From an uncultured Odoribacter sp. (GTDB lineage: Bacteria > Bacteroidota > Bacteroidia > Bacteroidales > Marinifilaceae), in the NCBI GenBank assembly GCA_910589025.1, contig CAJURM010000004.1, forward strand, positions 1-64,000: 64,000 nt of DNA, in the 5' to 3' direction. The position numbers and the translations under genes are program-made. Within the stretch, counting starts at the first letter, position 1, and each line of letters opens with the position of its first letter. The notes below the pieces were generated by a model. The model was not told the DNA's origin. It was given only the letters and a program-made list of their open reading frames with translations, and ran no database searches. This document shows positions 1 to 9,340 of this stretch, one piece after another.

Positions 1-102
1 AAGAAAGATTCTTCAAGCTTTTATTATAAAATTGCACTGGCTTGTTGACTCTGCAGAAAGAGAAGCAAAGTAGTCTCCATTGCTCCCTTGCAACTTTTTC
101 CT

Positions 103-110
103 TATCTTTG
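103..110 (+). promoter_or_regulatory. -7 promoter element for queA
   Basis: TATCTTTG matches the Bacteroidetes -7 consensus TAnnTTTG. It lies about 45 bases before the proposed queA start. No clear -33 TTG was found at the usual 18-21 bp spacing, so only half of the promoter is supported. Confidence 0.5.
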
Positions 111-155
111 CCGGGCGCTGGATGATATAGTGGTGGCGTGTATATCGTGAAAGAA

Positions 156-1388
156 ATGGTAACAGGGCTGGACGAACTTAAAGAGATAAAGATAGAGGAT
201 TATTCGTATGAGCTGCCGGAAGGGCGGATTGCAAAATTTCCGTTGGCAGACCGGGAATCTTCCAAATTATTGATGTATGACTGCGGGAAAATCACGGAGG
301 GCGAATTCCGGGATGTGCGCGGTGTGCTGCAAGCCGGACAGACGCTGATATTCAACAATACGAAAGTGATTCATGCCCGTTTGTTTTTTCAGAAAGAAAC
401 GGGGGCTCACATCGAAGTGTTTTGCTTGGAGCCTTTTCAGCCGGCGGACTATGCCCGGAATTTTTCGGCTACCGGGAGTTGCGAGTGGAGCTGCATGGTG
501 GGAAACCTGAAAAAGTGGCGGGAGGGGACGATTTCCTGCTTTTTCGATGAGCAAGGGGAAAAACGGACACTGCAAGCCCTCAAAGTGGAGGCGAAACCGG
601 GGGGCGAGGTGCTTGTGCGCTTCTCTTGGGACGGAGATTTGTCTTTCAGCGAGGTATTGGAGCATTGCGGCAAAATACCCATTCCGCCTTATCTGAACCG
701 CGAATCGGAAGAATCCGATAAAATCCGTTATCAGACGGTCTACTCCAAAGAAGAGGGCTCCGTGGCGGCGCCGACGGCGGGGTTGCATTTTACGCAGGCA
801 ATCTTGGCGGATTTGAGGAAAAAAGGGGTCGCTATTGAAGAACTGACCTTGCATGTGGGGGCGGGAACCTTCCGCCCAGTGAAAGCCGAAAAAATCGGCG
901 GACACGACATGCACACCGAACACATCGTGATTTCAAAGGAACTGATAGCCTGTTTGCGTGATAAATCGGACGACATAGTGGCTGTGGGAACCACCTCCGT
1001 GAGGACACTCGAAAGCCTGTATTGGATGGGGGTAAAACGCCTGGAAGGCTGTCAGGACTTCGGCTATGTCAGCCAGTGGGAATGCTACACGCTGCCCGAC
1101 CGCTATACGCTGCGGGAAGCCATGGAAGCCCTGCTCTGCTGGTTTGAGGAGACAAAGGAAGAGCAGTTGAAAGTTGCCACGACCATCATCATATTGCCGG
1201 GCTACCACTATCGGGTTGTGGATGTGCTGTTTACCAATTTCCACCAGCCGCAAAGCACACTCCTTCTGTTGGTGGCGGCGGCTATCGGGGACGATTGGAA
1301 GAAAGTGTACGATTATGCCCTGGCTCATGACTTCCGCTTCCTGAGTTATGGAGACAGCAGCTTGCTCCGCATCCGGAATAAAAAATAA
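156..1388 (+). CDS. queA: S-adenosylmethionine:tRNA ribosyltransferase-isomerase, long form
   Basis: QueA transfers and isomerises the ribosyl group of SAM onto preQ1 at tRNA position 34, giving epoxyqueuosine. Family motifs are clear: the N-terminal YELPEGRIAKFP segment, PTAGLHFT near residue 206, GTFRP near 238, and TNFHQPQSTLLLLVAA near 360 followed by FLSYGD. At about 410 residues it is longer than the usual roughly 350. Extra sequence lies in the N-terminal part and between VRTLES and ILPGY. A GTG at 138 would add six residues, but ATG 156 sits better with the family N-terminus. Many Bacteroidetes appear to carry such a long paralogue beside a standard QueA (from memory), so its substrate may differ. 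The next gene follows 15 bases later. Confidence 0.88.
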   Translation: MVTGLDELKEIKIEDYSYELPEGRIAKFPLADRESSKLLMYDCGKITEGEFRDVRGVLQAGQTLIFNNTKVIHARLFFQKETGAHIEVFCLEPFQPADYARNFSATGSCEWSCMVGNLKKWREGTISCFFDEQGEKRTLQALKVEAKPGGEVLVRFSWDGDLSFSEVLEHCGKIPIPPYLNRESEESDKIRYQTVYSKEEGSVAAPTAGLHFTQAILADLRKKGVAIEELTLHVGAGTFRPVKAEKIGGHDMHTEHIVISKELIACLRDKSDDIVAVGTTSVRTLESLYWMGVKRLEGCQDFGYVSQWECYTLPDRYTLREAMEALLCWFEETKEEQLKVATTIIILPGYHYRVVDVLFTNFHQPQSTLLLLVAAAIGDDWKKVYDYALAHDFRFLSYGDSSLLRIRNKK

Positions 1389-1403
1389 TCCGAACCGGTC
1401 GTT

Positions 1404-1853
1404 ATGCAGACACTTACTTTTCCCCCCTTCGCCTATCAGATAAAAAAACAAAACGGAATGACGCTGATTTTTGACATCATCCGGAAAAAATATGTGACCT
1501 TGACGCCCGAGGAGTGGGTGCGCCAGCATCTGATTCATTATTTGGTAGAGGAAAAACACTATCCTCGCACCTTGATTGCCGTGGAGAAAGAGATTAATTT
1601 ATACGGTTTGAAAAGGCGCTTCGATGTGGTCTGTTACAACCGGCAATCGGAGCCTTATCTGATTGTGGAGTGTAAGGCTCCGGCTGTTGCATTGTCCCAG
1701 ACTGTATTCGACCAGGTGTTTCGCTACAATTTAGTCATGGCTGCCCCCTATGTGGCAATCACCAATGGGGTGACCCATTATTGCGGCAGGCTGAATGAAG
1801 ACCGGACTTTTTCTTTCCTCTCTGGATTCCCGCCCTTTAATCCTGCTTGTTGA
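1404..1853 (+). CDS. Type I restriction enzyme R N-terminal-like (HSDR_N_2) protein
   Basis: This 149-residue protein resembles a stand-alone HsdR N-terminal nuclease fold that is widespread in Bacteroidetes. The PD-(D/E)XK-type core is visible: an acidic residue in RRFDVVCYN near residue 74, then IVECKAP near 92, giving the D...ExK pattern. YVAITNG and the following short strands complete the domain. No helicase or methylase is nearby, so it is not part of a complete restriction system here. Its 3' end overlaps the convergent meaB gene by 17 bases. Its cellular role is unknown; a house-keeping nuclease or nucleic-acid-binding role is an inference. Confidence 0.75.
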   Translation: MQTLTFPPFAYQIKKQNGMTLIFDIIRKKYVTLTPEEWVRQHLIHYLVEEKHYPRTLIAVEKEINLYGLKRRFDVVCYNRQSEPYLIVECKAPAVALSQTVFDQVFRYNLVMAAPYVAITNGVTHYCGRLNEDRTFSFLSGFPPFNPAC

Positions 1854-2943
1854 AATAATCTTCCAGCAATTCAAAGGCAGCTGTAAAAGAACTCATCTCG
1901 TTGTTCAGTACCTTTTCCTCTGCGGCTTTGAGCTGCTCTTTTTCGTACTGGTAAAAGCGGTTCTTCAGTTGCTCGTTGATGGTTTCATACATCCAGTATT
2001 TCGACTGCTCCCTCCGGCGGCGGTCAAAATAGCCGTTCTGCTGGGTTTCGCTGCAATAGTGCAGGATATTTTCCCAAATAGCATCGATGCCCGTCCGTTC
2101 GTATGCCGAGCAGGTCATGACCTGCGGGGTGACACCCGATTCGTGTGGCGGGAAAAAGTGCAGGGCGGTCTGCAATTGTACCTTAGCTAACTCTGCCCGT
2201 TGTATGTTATTGCCGTCAGCCTTATTGATAATGATGCTGTCTGCCATTTCCATGATGCCGCGTTTGATGCCCTGCAGTTCGTCGCCTGCACCTGCGATTT
2301 GCAACAGCAGGAAAAAGTCCACCATCGAATGGACTGCCGTTTCGCTTTGTCCCACGCCCACCGTTTCAATCAGGATAATGTCGAATCCCGCCACTTCACA
2401 AAGAATCATGGCTTCCCGCGTTTTGCGGGCTACGCCGCCCAAAGACCCGGCGGAAGGGGAAGGGCGGATATAGGCTTTCGGGTCGCAGGAAAGCTCCTCC
2501 ATCCGGGTCTTGTCTCCCAGAATACTCCCTTTGGAGCGTTCGCTGCTGGGGTCTATCGCCAGGACGGCTATCTTGTGTTCCTGCCCGGTCAGGTATTTGC
2601 CGAAACTCTCGATAAACGTGCTTTTGCCGGCTCCCGGCACTCCCGTGATGCCAATCCGGACGGAGTTGCCCGACGAGGGAAGACAGCGCTTGATGACCTC
2701 CTGTGCCACCAGCTGGTGCTCCGTTTTGGAACTCTCCACCAAAGTAATCGCCTGGCTGAGGATATTGATATCCCCTTTCAGGATACCTTCCACATAGTCG
2801 TCCGTAGTCAGCACTTTCTTCTTAATACACTTTAAGCGTGCAGCGATATTCGGATTCATCGCTTCGGGCTGCTCAATGCCCCTGTTTACTTTCAATCCTT
2901 CGTATTCCGGTGAATTTTCCGGGTGTTCAATACATTCCGCCAT
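1837..2943 (-). CDS. meaB: Methylmalonyl-CoA mutase-associated GTPase MeaB
   Basis: This is a G3E-family GTPase that chaperones adenosylcobalamin loading and protection of methylmalonyl-CoA mutase. The P-loop GVPGAGKST lies near residues 101-109. It is followed by AVLAIDPSS, the switch segment GSILGDKTRM, ETVGVGQSE, and the guanine-specificity motif NKADG. The C-terminal dimerisation arm is present. The reading frame could start upstream at a TTG (2964), but ATG 2943 is preferred because a -7 promoter box covers 2962-2969. No mutase subunit is in the window, so meaB is separated from its usual partners unless mutAB lie outside. It sits just after the RND operon but probably has its own promoter. 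Confidence 0.92.
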   Translation of the reverse strand: MAECIEHPENSPEYEGLKVNRGIEQPEAMNPNIAARLKCIKKKVLTTDDYVEGILKGDINILSQAITLVESSKTEHQLVAQEVIKRCLPSSGNSVRIGITGVPGAGKSTFIESFGKYLTGQEHKIAVLAIDPSSERSKGSILGDKTRMEELSCDPKAYIRPSPSAGSLGGVARKTREAMILCEVAGFDIILIETVGVGQSETAVHSMVDFFLLLQIAGAGDELQGIKRGIMEMADSIIINKADGNNIQRAELAKVQLQTALHFFPPHESGVTPQVMTCSAYERTGIDAIWENILHYCSETQQNGYFDRRRREQSKYWMYETINEQLKNRFYQYEKEQLKAAEEKVLNNEMSSFTAAFELLEDYFNKQD

Positions 2944-2961
2944 ACTCGTTTTATTTGGAAT

Positions 2962-2969
2962 CAAAGATA
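2962..2969 (-). promoter_or_regulatory. -7 promoter element for meaB
   Basis: On the minus strand this reads TATCTTTG, a full match to TAnnTTTG. It lies about 20 bases before ATG 2943, in the 50-base gap after the RND operon. No convincing -33 element was seen. Confidence 0.5.
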
Positions 2970-2995
2970 AAAAATAAAACCGAGAATATCCGGGT

Positions 2996-5900
2996 TCAGG
3001 ACGGATTTGATTTGCGGGGTTTGAATTTCATGAAGAGGGGAAGGTAGAGCACCAGGGCAATGATGGAGAAAACCATGCCGCCCATGGCACCGACGGCAAA
3101 AGAGAACCAGAAGACCTCTTTCGAACCTTCGTATACAAACGGAATCAAGCCCAGAATAGTGGAGACGATGGTCAGAAAAATCGGGATGATTTTGTGGTTA
3201 TAGGATTTCAGATAATATTTTAAGCCTTGTTTGCGGACAGCTCGGCAGGTGAGGTTGTATTCGTTGATGATGTAAATGCCCGCATTGACAACGATGCCGC
3301 ACAGCAATACGAAAGAGGCAAACCCACCCTGGTCGAAAGTGAACTTAAAGAGGTAAAACGTCAGAAACACCCCGATAAACGAAATGGGAATCATGATGAT
3401 GATCACGAAAGGTTGCCAGAGCGACTCGAAGAGAATGGCGCAGACAAGGTAAATAATGGCAATCACTAAAAAAAGAAGAGCATACTGCTTCTTTTGCGTA
3501 GACCACTCCCAATCCCAGCCGTTCTTCTCTGCCTTGAAGCCCAGAGGCAATTGCCTGTTGAGCTTGTCGATGTTGTGCTCCATCACCCGCTTCGCCAGTT
3601 CGTAGGGACCGAGGAAATCATAGGCGACCAGCAGGGAATAGACTTGGTTGGTTTTATAAATATCGTTGCCGGAGCGGCGTTTTTCGATATTTCCCAATTC
3701 TGCCAGTTTGACCGACTTGTCCTTCATCGTAATGATGTCGTTTTCAAGGTGCCATACGTCAAAATTCTTACTTTCCGACGACACCAGCGAAACGGCTACC
3801 TGCTGATTGTCAATCAGTACCGGATTGAGCGCATTGCGGTAAAGCTGCTGGGTCAGGAACGTATAGTAATCGTTGGGGCGCAACTCCTGCTGGGCGAAGC
3901 GTTCGAAATTGAAATCGATAAAATACTCTGTCGAGTTCTTGCTCCTCCAGTTATCGGCGCCCATGATTTCCGGGGCGGACACCCGTTTGTTCAGGCTCAG
4001 GCTGTCACACAGTTGCCGGGCAAAAGAATAGAGCATGTCATAATTGTAGCCGGTAAGCCGGATTTTATTGCTCTTGTAACCTGTGCCCAGGGCATTGGAA
4101 AACCCTTGTCCGATACCGTAGATGCTCCAGTCAGCCCCGCCGAGGTCGTTGGCTTTGGCGATAAGGATATCTTTCAGCATAACCGGGAAACTGCCGTTTT
4201 CCACATCGGGGCGAAACGTGATAGTGATACCGGAGTTATCGTAATTATACACATACGTCTGGTACGTTTCGATTTCCTGATACTGGCTGAGGAAATTCTC
4301 CATTTTCAGTATTACCTCGTTCAGCTGGTGCACCGTACAGCCTTCCGGCATGGATGCCCGGACATAGAGGCGGGTGCGTTGCGGGTCGTTGTAATAATTC
4401 CCGTTAAAGACATGTTCGGTGAAAAGTCGCAGCGTGCCGCCTAAAACGGGTTCCAAATACGGTTTCAGCGTGCTTTGGTAGAATTTGCTGCCGATGGTCT
4501 TGTTATACAATTCGGGGAAAAATCCTTTCCGCTCTTTGTCCTTATCATCCTTGAGCTTAGCGGGGAGGAAATGGACGGGCAGCCCGAACGCCAGGATAAT
4601 GAGGGTAATCAGAATCCATTTATACCGCGGACGTCTGCTGAAAGAAATGAAATTGGCGTATATATGGGTAAACTGGACTAAACGCCGCCGGGACCTGATG
4701 AGCTTTTTACCCGTGCGCGGACGGATGGGGAGCTTATCGAGCAGGGCGGGGATAAACAGTAGGGCAATAATCAGGGATACCGTCAGGTTGATGATGATGA
4801 CGGAAGAAAAATCCATCAGATTATTGCGCTGGTTTTCCGGAAGAAAGAACACAATCGTCAAGGCACCGATAGTCGTTAGCAGGGCGGCGAAAATGGCTAA
4901 AAAGGCTTTTCGGTTATGGTAATAGCTGTAATGGTCTATCATGATAATGCTGGTATCGATAATCAGTCCGAGCGAGACGGTAATGCCTGCCATGGAATAG
5001 AGATGGATTTCCAGGTCGAATAGATTATAGAAAATGAATGCCAGCAATATATTGGCGAGCAGGGTCACAATGATGAGAAACAGATAGCGGAGCTTGCGGC
5101 TCACGGCATAGACGAACAGCAACAGAATCAACGTGGACATGATAGTCCGGGTATAGATTTTGTCGAGTTCCTTCTGAATCTCCTTCGACGAGTCGTAGGC
5201 GACAATTACAGAATAGTTCTCGGGGAAACGGGTTTCTAATTTTTTCATCTCCTCCTTGATGCGTGCCGTGACCTCAAGCGTATTGATATGCTTCTCCGCC
5301 ATGACGGAAAGATTGATGTTGTTCAGTCCGTTAATGCGGTAATAATGGGTCGGGAGCTGTTCTCTATACTGGACGGTGGCAATGTCTTTCAGATAGATAA
5401 TGCGCCCGTTGTTGTTGGCAATGGGGATATTGTCCCAGATTTCGTAACCGCTGACAGTATTACTGTTGCGTTTTGACGGGCTGTCGGCAGAAGAGAGCTC
5501 CTTGGATGTATTCACCAGCAGCACCCGTATTTGTAGCGTATCCCCCGACACGGTCCGTTCCGTGGTGAGCCCCAGGATATTTTCGGTGTGGTAGGTATTG
5601 ATAGCCTGGGCAATATCGCCGGCGGTAATTCCCAAAACAGTGCATTTGTTGGGATTGAAGCGGATTTCCCATTCGTAGGGCGTGGCGCCGTACACTTGCA
5701 CACTGTTGATACCGTCCAGCCGGGAAATGACAGGCACGATATGCTCCTCCGCATATTTCTGAATCTGGGAGGTGGAAATGGGAGCATTCAGTGTGTACGA
5801 AATCAGAGTCTGGTGCTCCTCCCCGGAAGTATTGGTAGAGAAATTGGGGTAACTGACCTGCTCCGGCAGGCGGGGATACAGTTGCTTGATGAGGGTGGCT

Positions 5901-6229
5901 ATTTCAAACCGCACGGCGTCGATATTCTCGTTCTTCTTGATGGACAGGGTGATGCGTCCGGAGCCTTTGCCTGTCACTGACCTCATTTCCTTGATGCCCC
6001 TGACGGACGCCAATACCCCTTCTATTTTGGACGTCACTTCCTGTTCGATAATCCGTGCGGAAGCCCCGTACCAGTTGAAAGAGAGGGTCAGCTCCTGCTG
6101 TTTGAGCGAGGGCGTATAACGGATGTTCAGCATGGGAATCATGCTGATGCCGACCACCATGAATGCCACCATGGTCAGAATGATGGAAAACTGGGAGAAC
6201 CCTTGTTTCTTTGCGCCTGTCTCGTTCAT
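2996..6229 (-). CDS. Efflux RND transporter permease subunit (second permease)
   Basis: This 1077-residue inner-membrane protein has the RND plan: an N-terminal membrane helix, a large periplasmic loop, a helix bundle, a second loop and a C-terminal bundle. The TM4 region near residue 425 reads GLIIDTSIIMIDH, keeping one acidic residue where AcrB has an Asp pair. The TM10 region near 985 reads GIVVNAGIYIINEYN, without the AcrB-type lysine. It is the last gene of an operon with an outer membrane factor, an adaptor and a first permease, 36 bases after that permease. It has clearly diverged from its partner, so a heteromeric pump of the MdtBC kind is possible. Substrate is unknown. Confidence 0.9.
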   Translation of the reverse strand: MNETGAKKQGFSQFSIILTMVAFMVVGISMIPMLNIRYTPSLKQQELTLSFNWYGASARIIEQEVTSKIEGVLASVRGIKEMRSVTGKGSGRITLSIKKNENIDAVRFEIATLIKQLYPRLPEQVSYPNFSTNTSGEEHQTLISYTLNAPISTSQIQKYAEEHIVPVISRLDGINSVQVYGATPYEWEIRFNPNKCTVLGITAGDIAQAINTYHTENILGLTTERTVSGDTLQIRVLLVNTSKELSSADSPSKRNSNTVSGYEIWDNIPIANNNGRIIYLKDIATVQYREQLPTHYYRINGLNNINLSVMAEKHINTLEVTARIKEEMKKLETRFPENYSVIVAYDSSKEIQKELDKIYTRTIMSTLILLLFVYAVSRKLRYLFLIIVTLLANILLAFIFYNLFDLEIHLYSMAGITVSLGLIIDTSIIMIDHYSYYHNRKAFLAIFAALLTTIGALTIVFFLPENQRNNLMDFSSVIIINLTVSLIIALLFIPALLDKLPIRPRTGKKLIRSRRRLVQFTHIYANFISFSRRPRYKWILITLIILAFGLPVHFLPAKLKDDKDKERKGFFPELYNKTIGSKFYQSTLKPYLEPVLGGTLRLFTEHVFNGNYYNDPQRTRLYVRASMPEGCTVHQLNEVILKMENFLSQYQEIETYQTYVYNYDNSGITITFRPDVENGSFPVMLKDILIAKANDLGGADWSIYGIGQGFSNALGTGYKSNKIRLTGYNYDMLYSFARQLCDSLSLNKRVSAPEIMGADNWRSKNSTEYFIDFNFERFAQQELRPNDYYTFLTQQLYRNALNPVLIDNQQVAVSLVSSESKNFDVWHLENDIITMKDKSVKLAELGNIEKRRSGNDIYKTNQVYSLLVAYDFLGPYELAKRVMEHNIDKLNRQLPLGFKAEKNGWDWEWSTQKKQYALLFLVIAIIYLVCAILFESLWQPFVIIIMIPISFIGVFLTFYLFKFTFDQGGFASFVLLCGIVVNAGIYIINEYNLTCRAVRKQGLKYYLKSYNHKIIPIFLTIVSTILGLIPFVYEGSKEVFWFSFAVGAMGGMVFSIIALVLYLPLFMKFKPRKSNPS

Positions 6230-6265
6230 AAGCCTGTGGAATCTGGATACGGGTAAATCGGTTTT

Positions 6266-9200
6266 TTACTCTTTCCGGCTGCCGGTGTGCCTGTCTTCTT
6301 TCCGGTATATGTAGTAATACGCCAACGGAATGAAATATACGCTCACAACAGTACCGACGCTCATCCCTCCGATGATTGCCAGGGACAGTGGGAATTGCAG
6401 GTCCGCGCCCAGATTCCCGGTGAACAGGAACGGGGCGATGGCTAAAATCGTGGTCAGGGAAGTCATGATAATGGGTTTCAGCCGTCGGTTGCCCGCCATC
6501 ATGATGGCTCTTTTCAGGTGATAGCCCGCACGGCGCAACTGGTTGATGGTGTCCACTTTCAGAATGGAGTCATTGATAACGATACCGCACATGACAATGA
6601 TGCCAATCATGGACATGATATTGATGCTTGAACCGCAGAGCCACAGCAGGAACAGCGCGCCAAACAGGTCGACGGCGATTTCCGACAGGATGACAAAAGG
6701 CTGAACCAACGATTCGAACTGGGCTGCCAGGATGAAATAAAGCAACAGCAGGGAGACCGCCAGAATCACCGACAGCTCCTTAATAAGGGCACGGTTGGAG
6801 TAATAACTGCCGCTGTAACTCACCTCAAAATCGGCGTTATCCGCTACGATGGCGGAGATTTTGTCCGTCACCGCACCGATTTCTTTGTCCGCCACCTCTA
6901 AATTGAGGGGATAAAATTCGCCTTCCGGTCCCGAAATAAGGTTTTTCAGGTCGTTGACCCGGCTTTCCCGGACTAACGTGTTCAGGGGAATCTCCACCTC
7001 GTCTTTATTGCGGACGGAATTGTTTTGCAGGATATTTTGCAGAGTGTGTTCTTCGTCTCCCAAAATAATGGGCACAGAGTATTCCCCCTCATTCAGATTG
7101 AACACCCGGTTCTCATTGAATGCGCTTTTCAGCTTATAGAAAAGCGTGCTGTAATCCACATTATACAACGTCATGAGTTCCGGGGAGGTGCGGAGCTGCA
7201 CCACTTCCTGCCAGGCTACGGGCTCGATATAATAATCGGGAAGCTGCTTCTTGATGGTGGTCAGCAATTTGTTCAGCTTGTCTGGGTCGGGAGATTTCCC
7301 GTCCACACTCCGGATGCGTGCCACCAGCGAAGGTTCTCTCTCTGCGAAAATCATATCGAAAATGTTGCCGGAACTTTCCGTATAGTAAACGGCGCGGGGA
7401 TACTGTTTCTTCATGAAATCTCCGATGCGCTGCAACAAAGGCGGCACACTGTCGGGATGCACGGTTTTCAGGTAGATGGTAGCTTCGGTAATGGAATTTT
7501 CCCTGGTGTGGGAGAGCAGGAATTTCTGGGTCCCCGCCATGACCGTATTTTGTGAGAGCAGGTCCTGCAAATGGTGCACCAGTCTGCCCGTCCGCTTTTC
7601 ATTTTCGGCGGCATTGATTTTCTGGTTCCACTCGATGTTCAGCAACAGGTCATTTTGCGTAATCGGTGGCAGTTTCCTTTTCTCGATGACCGAATATATC
7701 AGGCAACTGCATACAATCATGCCCAGAAAGATACTCCATGCCAATAGCTGGTGGCGGAATATCCATTTCAGCCCCCGTTCGTACAAGGCTTCATAATTAA
7801 CCACCTGGAAACGCGCAAAAAACTTGTTTTGCTGCCGGGTCTGGTATTTCTTGTATATCAGGTAATAATAGACCGGGATAATCAATATGGCAACGGCTAA
7901 CGAGGACAACAGCCCGATAGTCACCGCCATCGCCTGGTCGTAGAACAGGGCGCCGGAGATGCCGCTCATGAAAATCAAGGGAATGAATACCGCACAGGTT
8001 GTCAGTACGGAACTGAGCATGGGGGTAAACACTTCGTTCGTGCCCCGTATGGTTGCAGTCCGGAGTGGTTCGCCCTTGTCCCAGCGTTGCGTGATGTTGT
8101 CGATGACAATGATGGAATTGTCCACCATCATCCCTACGCCCAGTACAATGCCCGATAGGGAAATGATGTTGATGGAGATGCCCGCCATATACATGAACAG
8201 CATCGAGACAATCAGCGCAATGGGGATAGTAATGGTAATCAGCAGGGGAGACCGGAAATCCTGCATAAAAAAGAAGATGATGAAACACGCCAGGAAAATA
8301 CCCGCCAACAGGTTTTGGGTCAGATTGTCAATCGAGTAATCCAGCAGTGCGGTCTGGTCCCGCGTCATGACAAAATCGATATGCGGGTAATCTTTCCGGA
8401 ATACCTCCGTCAATTGGGTTATCTCCTCTTTCAGGTCCGCCATGCGGGCGTCGGCTTGCTTGATGATAGCCATTGTCAGGGCGGGTTTGCCGTCGGAAAG
8501 TACCGAACCGGTCTGTTTCTGCGGCTCCTCCTTGACCGTTGCCAGCTCTTTCAGTTGGTAAAGCCGGTCATTGACCTTGCAATAGACATTTTCAATGTCC
8601 TGTTTGTTGGTCAGCGTTGAGGAAAAACGGATATTGTATTGGTATTCCCCGTCCCGGATGGTCAGGTTTCCCAGATTGATATTATTGTTCTTGATGGCCT
8701 CTTCCAGATCGGAAGGCTGGAGTCCCAGGGCTTTCAGCTTGAAATGGTCGGGAATGATAAGCAATTCGGACAGCGTCTGTCCGCTGATGTCCACCATCGC
8801 GACTTCCGGTATCTGTTCTATTCTTTTGGAAATCACCGCCAGCGCGAATTTACTGAGTCCGACAAACTCCCGCATGTCGCCCGCAGCGCTTCCCGTACTC
8901 TCTTTCAGGGTAAGATTCATATAAAAAGCCGGAATATCGGTGGCATTGGCTTTGATGGTACGGGGACGCTCGATGTCGCGGGGCAGATTGGTCCGGTCTA
9001 TCTTTTCATTCACCTCGATAAAGATAAAGTCGATATCCGAACCGTGTTCAAATTCCATAAAAATATTGCCCCGTCCGTCGCGGGTTTCCGTGCGGATATC
9101 CGTCAAATGGCTCAATTGGGTGAGCTGGTTGCGCAACGGCTTGATAATAGTGGCGTCCAGTTCCCGTGCCGATAGGTTCTCGGCAGTCACCTGCACAGTC

Positions 9201-9328
9201 ACTTGCGGTATTTTGACCTCCGGCATCAGGGATACCGGAAGCAGATTGATAGCCAGTATCCCCAGCACCAGTATTGCTATCAGCGACATGGTGACGGCTA
9301 TCGGTCTCTTAATCAGAAATTCAACCAT
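6266..9328 (-). CDS. Efflux RND transporter permease subunit (first permease)
   Basis: This 1020-residue RND permease begins with the family signature of a cytoplasmic FLIKRPIAV stretch and a first membrane helix ending in LPVSLMPEVKIP. TM4 near residue 401 reads VGMMVDNSIIVIDN, so one Asp of the proton relay is present and the second position is Asn. TM10 near 921 reads INDSILKVDTIN, where a lysine lies one helical turn from the AcrB position. It follows the adaptor gene by 12 bases and precedes the second permease by 36, so the genes are surely co-transcribed. Whether it exports drugs, metals or lipids cannot be told from sequence. Confidence 0.92.
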   Translation of the reverse strand: MVEFLIKRPIAVTMSLIAILVLGILAINLLPVSLMPEVKIPQVTVQVTAENLSARELDATIIKPLRNQLTQLSHLTDIRTETRDGRGNIFMEFEHGSDIDFIFIEVNEKIDRTNLPRDIERPRTIKANATDIPAFYMNLTLKESTGSAAGDMREFVGLSKFALAVISKRIEQIPEVAMVDISGQTLSELLIIPDHFKLKALGLQPSDLEEAIKNNNINLGNLTIRDGEYQYNIRFSSTLTNKQDIENVYCKVNDRLYQLKELATVKEEPQKQTGSVLSDGKPALTMAIIKQADARMADLKEEITQLTEVFRKDYPHIDFVMTRDQTALLDYSIDNLTQNLLAGIFLACFIIFFFMQDFRSPLLITITIPIALIVSMLFMYMAGISINIISLSGIVLGVGMMVDNSIIVIDNITQRWDKGEPLRTATIRGTNEVFTPMLSSVLTTCAVFIPLIFMSGISGALFYDQAMAVTIGLLSSLAVAILIIPVYYYLIYKKYQTRQQNKFFARFQVVNYEALYERGLKWIFRHQLLAWSIFLGMIVCSCLIYSVIEKRKLPPITQNDLLLNIEWNQKINAAENEKRTGRLVHHLQDLLSQNTVMAGTQKFLLSHTRENSITEATIYLKTVHPDSVPPLLQRIGDFMKKQYPRAVYYTESSGNIFDMIFAEREPSLVARIRSVDGKSPDPDKLNKLLTTIKKQLPDYYIEPVAWQEVVQLRTSPELMTLYNVDYSTLFYKLKSAFNENRVFNLNEGEYSVPIILGDEEHTLQNILQNNSVRNKDEVEIPLNTLVRESRVNDLKNLISGPEGEFYPLNLEVADKEIGAVTDKISAIVADNADFEVSYSGSYYSNRALIKELSVILAVSLLLLYFILAAQFESLVQPFVILSEIAVDLFGALFLLWLCGSSINIMSMIGIIVMCGIVINDSILKVDTINQLRRAGYHLKRAIMMAGNRRLKPIIMTSLTTILAIAPFLFTGNLGADLQFPLSLAIIGGMSVGTVVSVYFIPLAYYYIYRKEDRHTGSRKE

Positions 9329-9340
9329 ACCTCTTGCTTC

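Noticed and set aside
1404..1853. Complete type I restriction system near the HsdR-N-like gene
   Set aside because: No hsdM, hsdS or helicase part is present; this is a solitary domain common in the phylum.
2200..2835. 211-codon plus-strand frame opposite meaB
   Set aside because: It is complementary to conserved GTPase motifs and encodes nothing recognisable.
3494..4444. 316-codon plus-strand open frame inside the second RND permease
   Set aside because: It runs opposite to a gene with strong family motifs, has no recognisable domain and no start context; it is a shadow of the permease frame.
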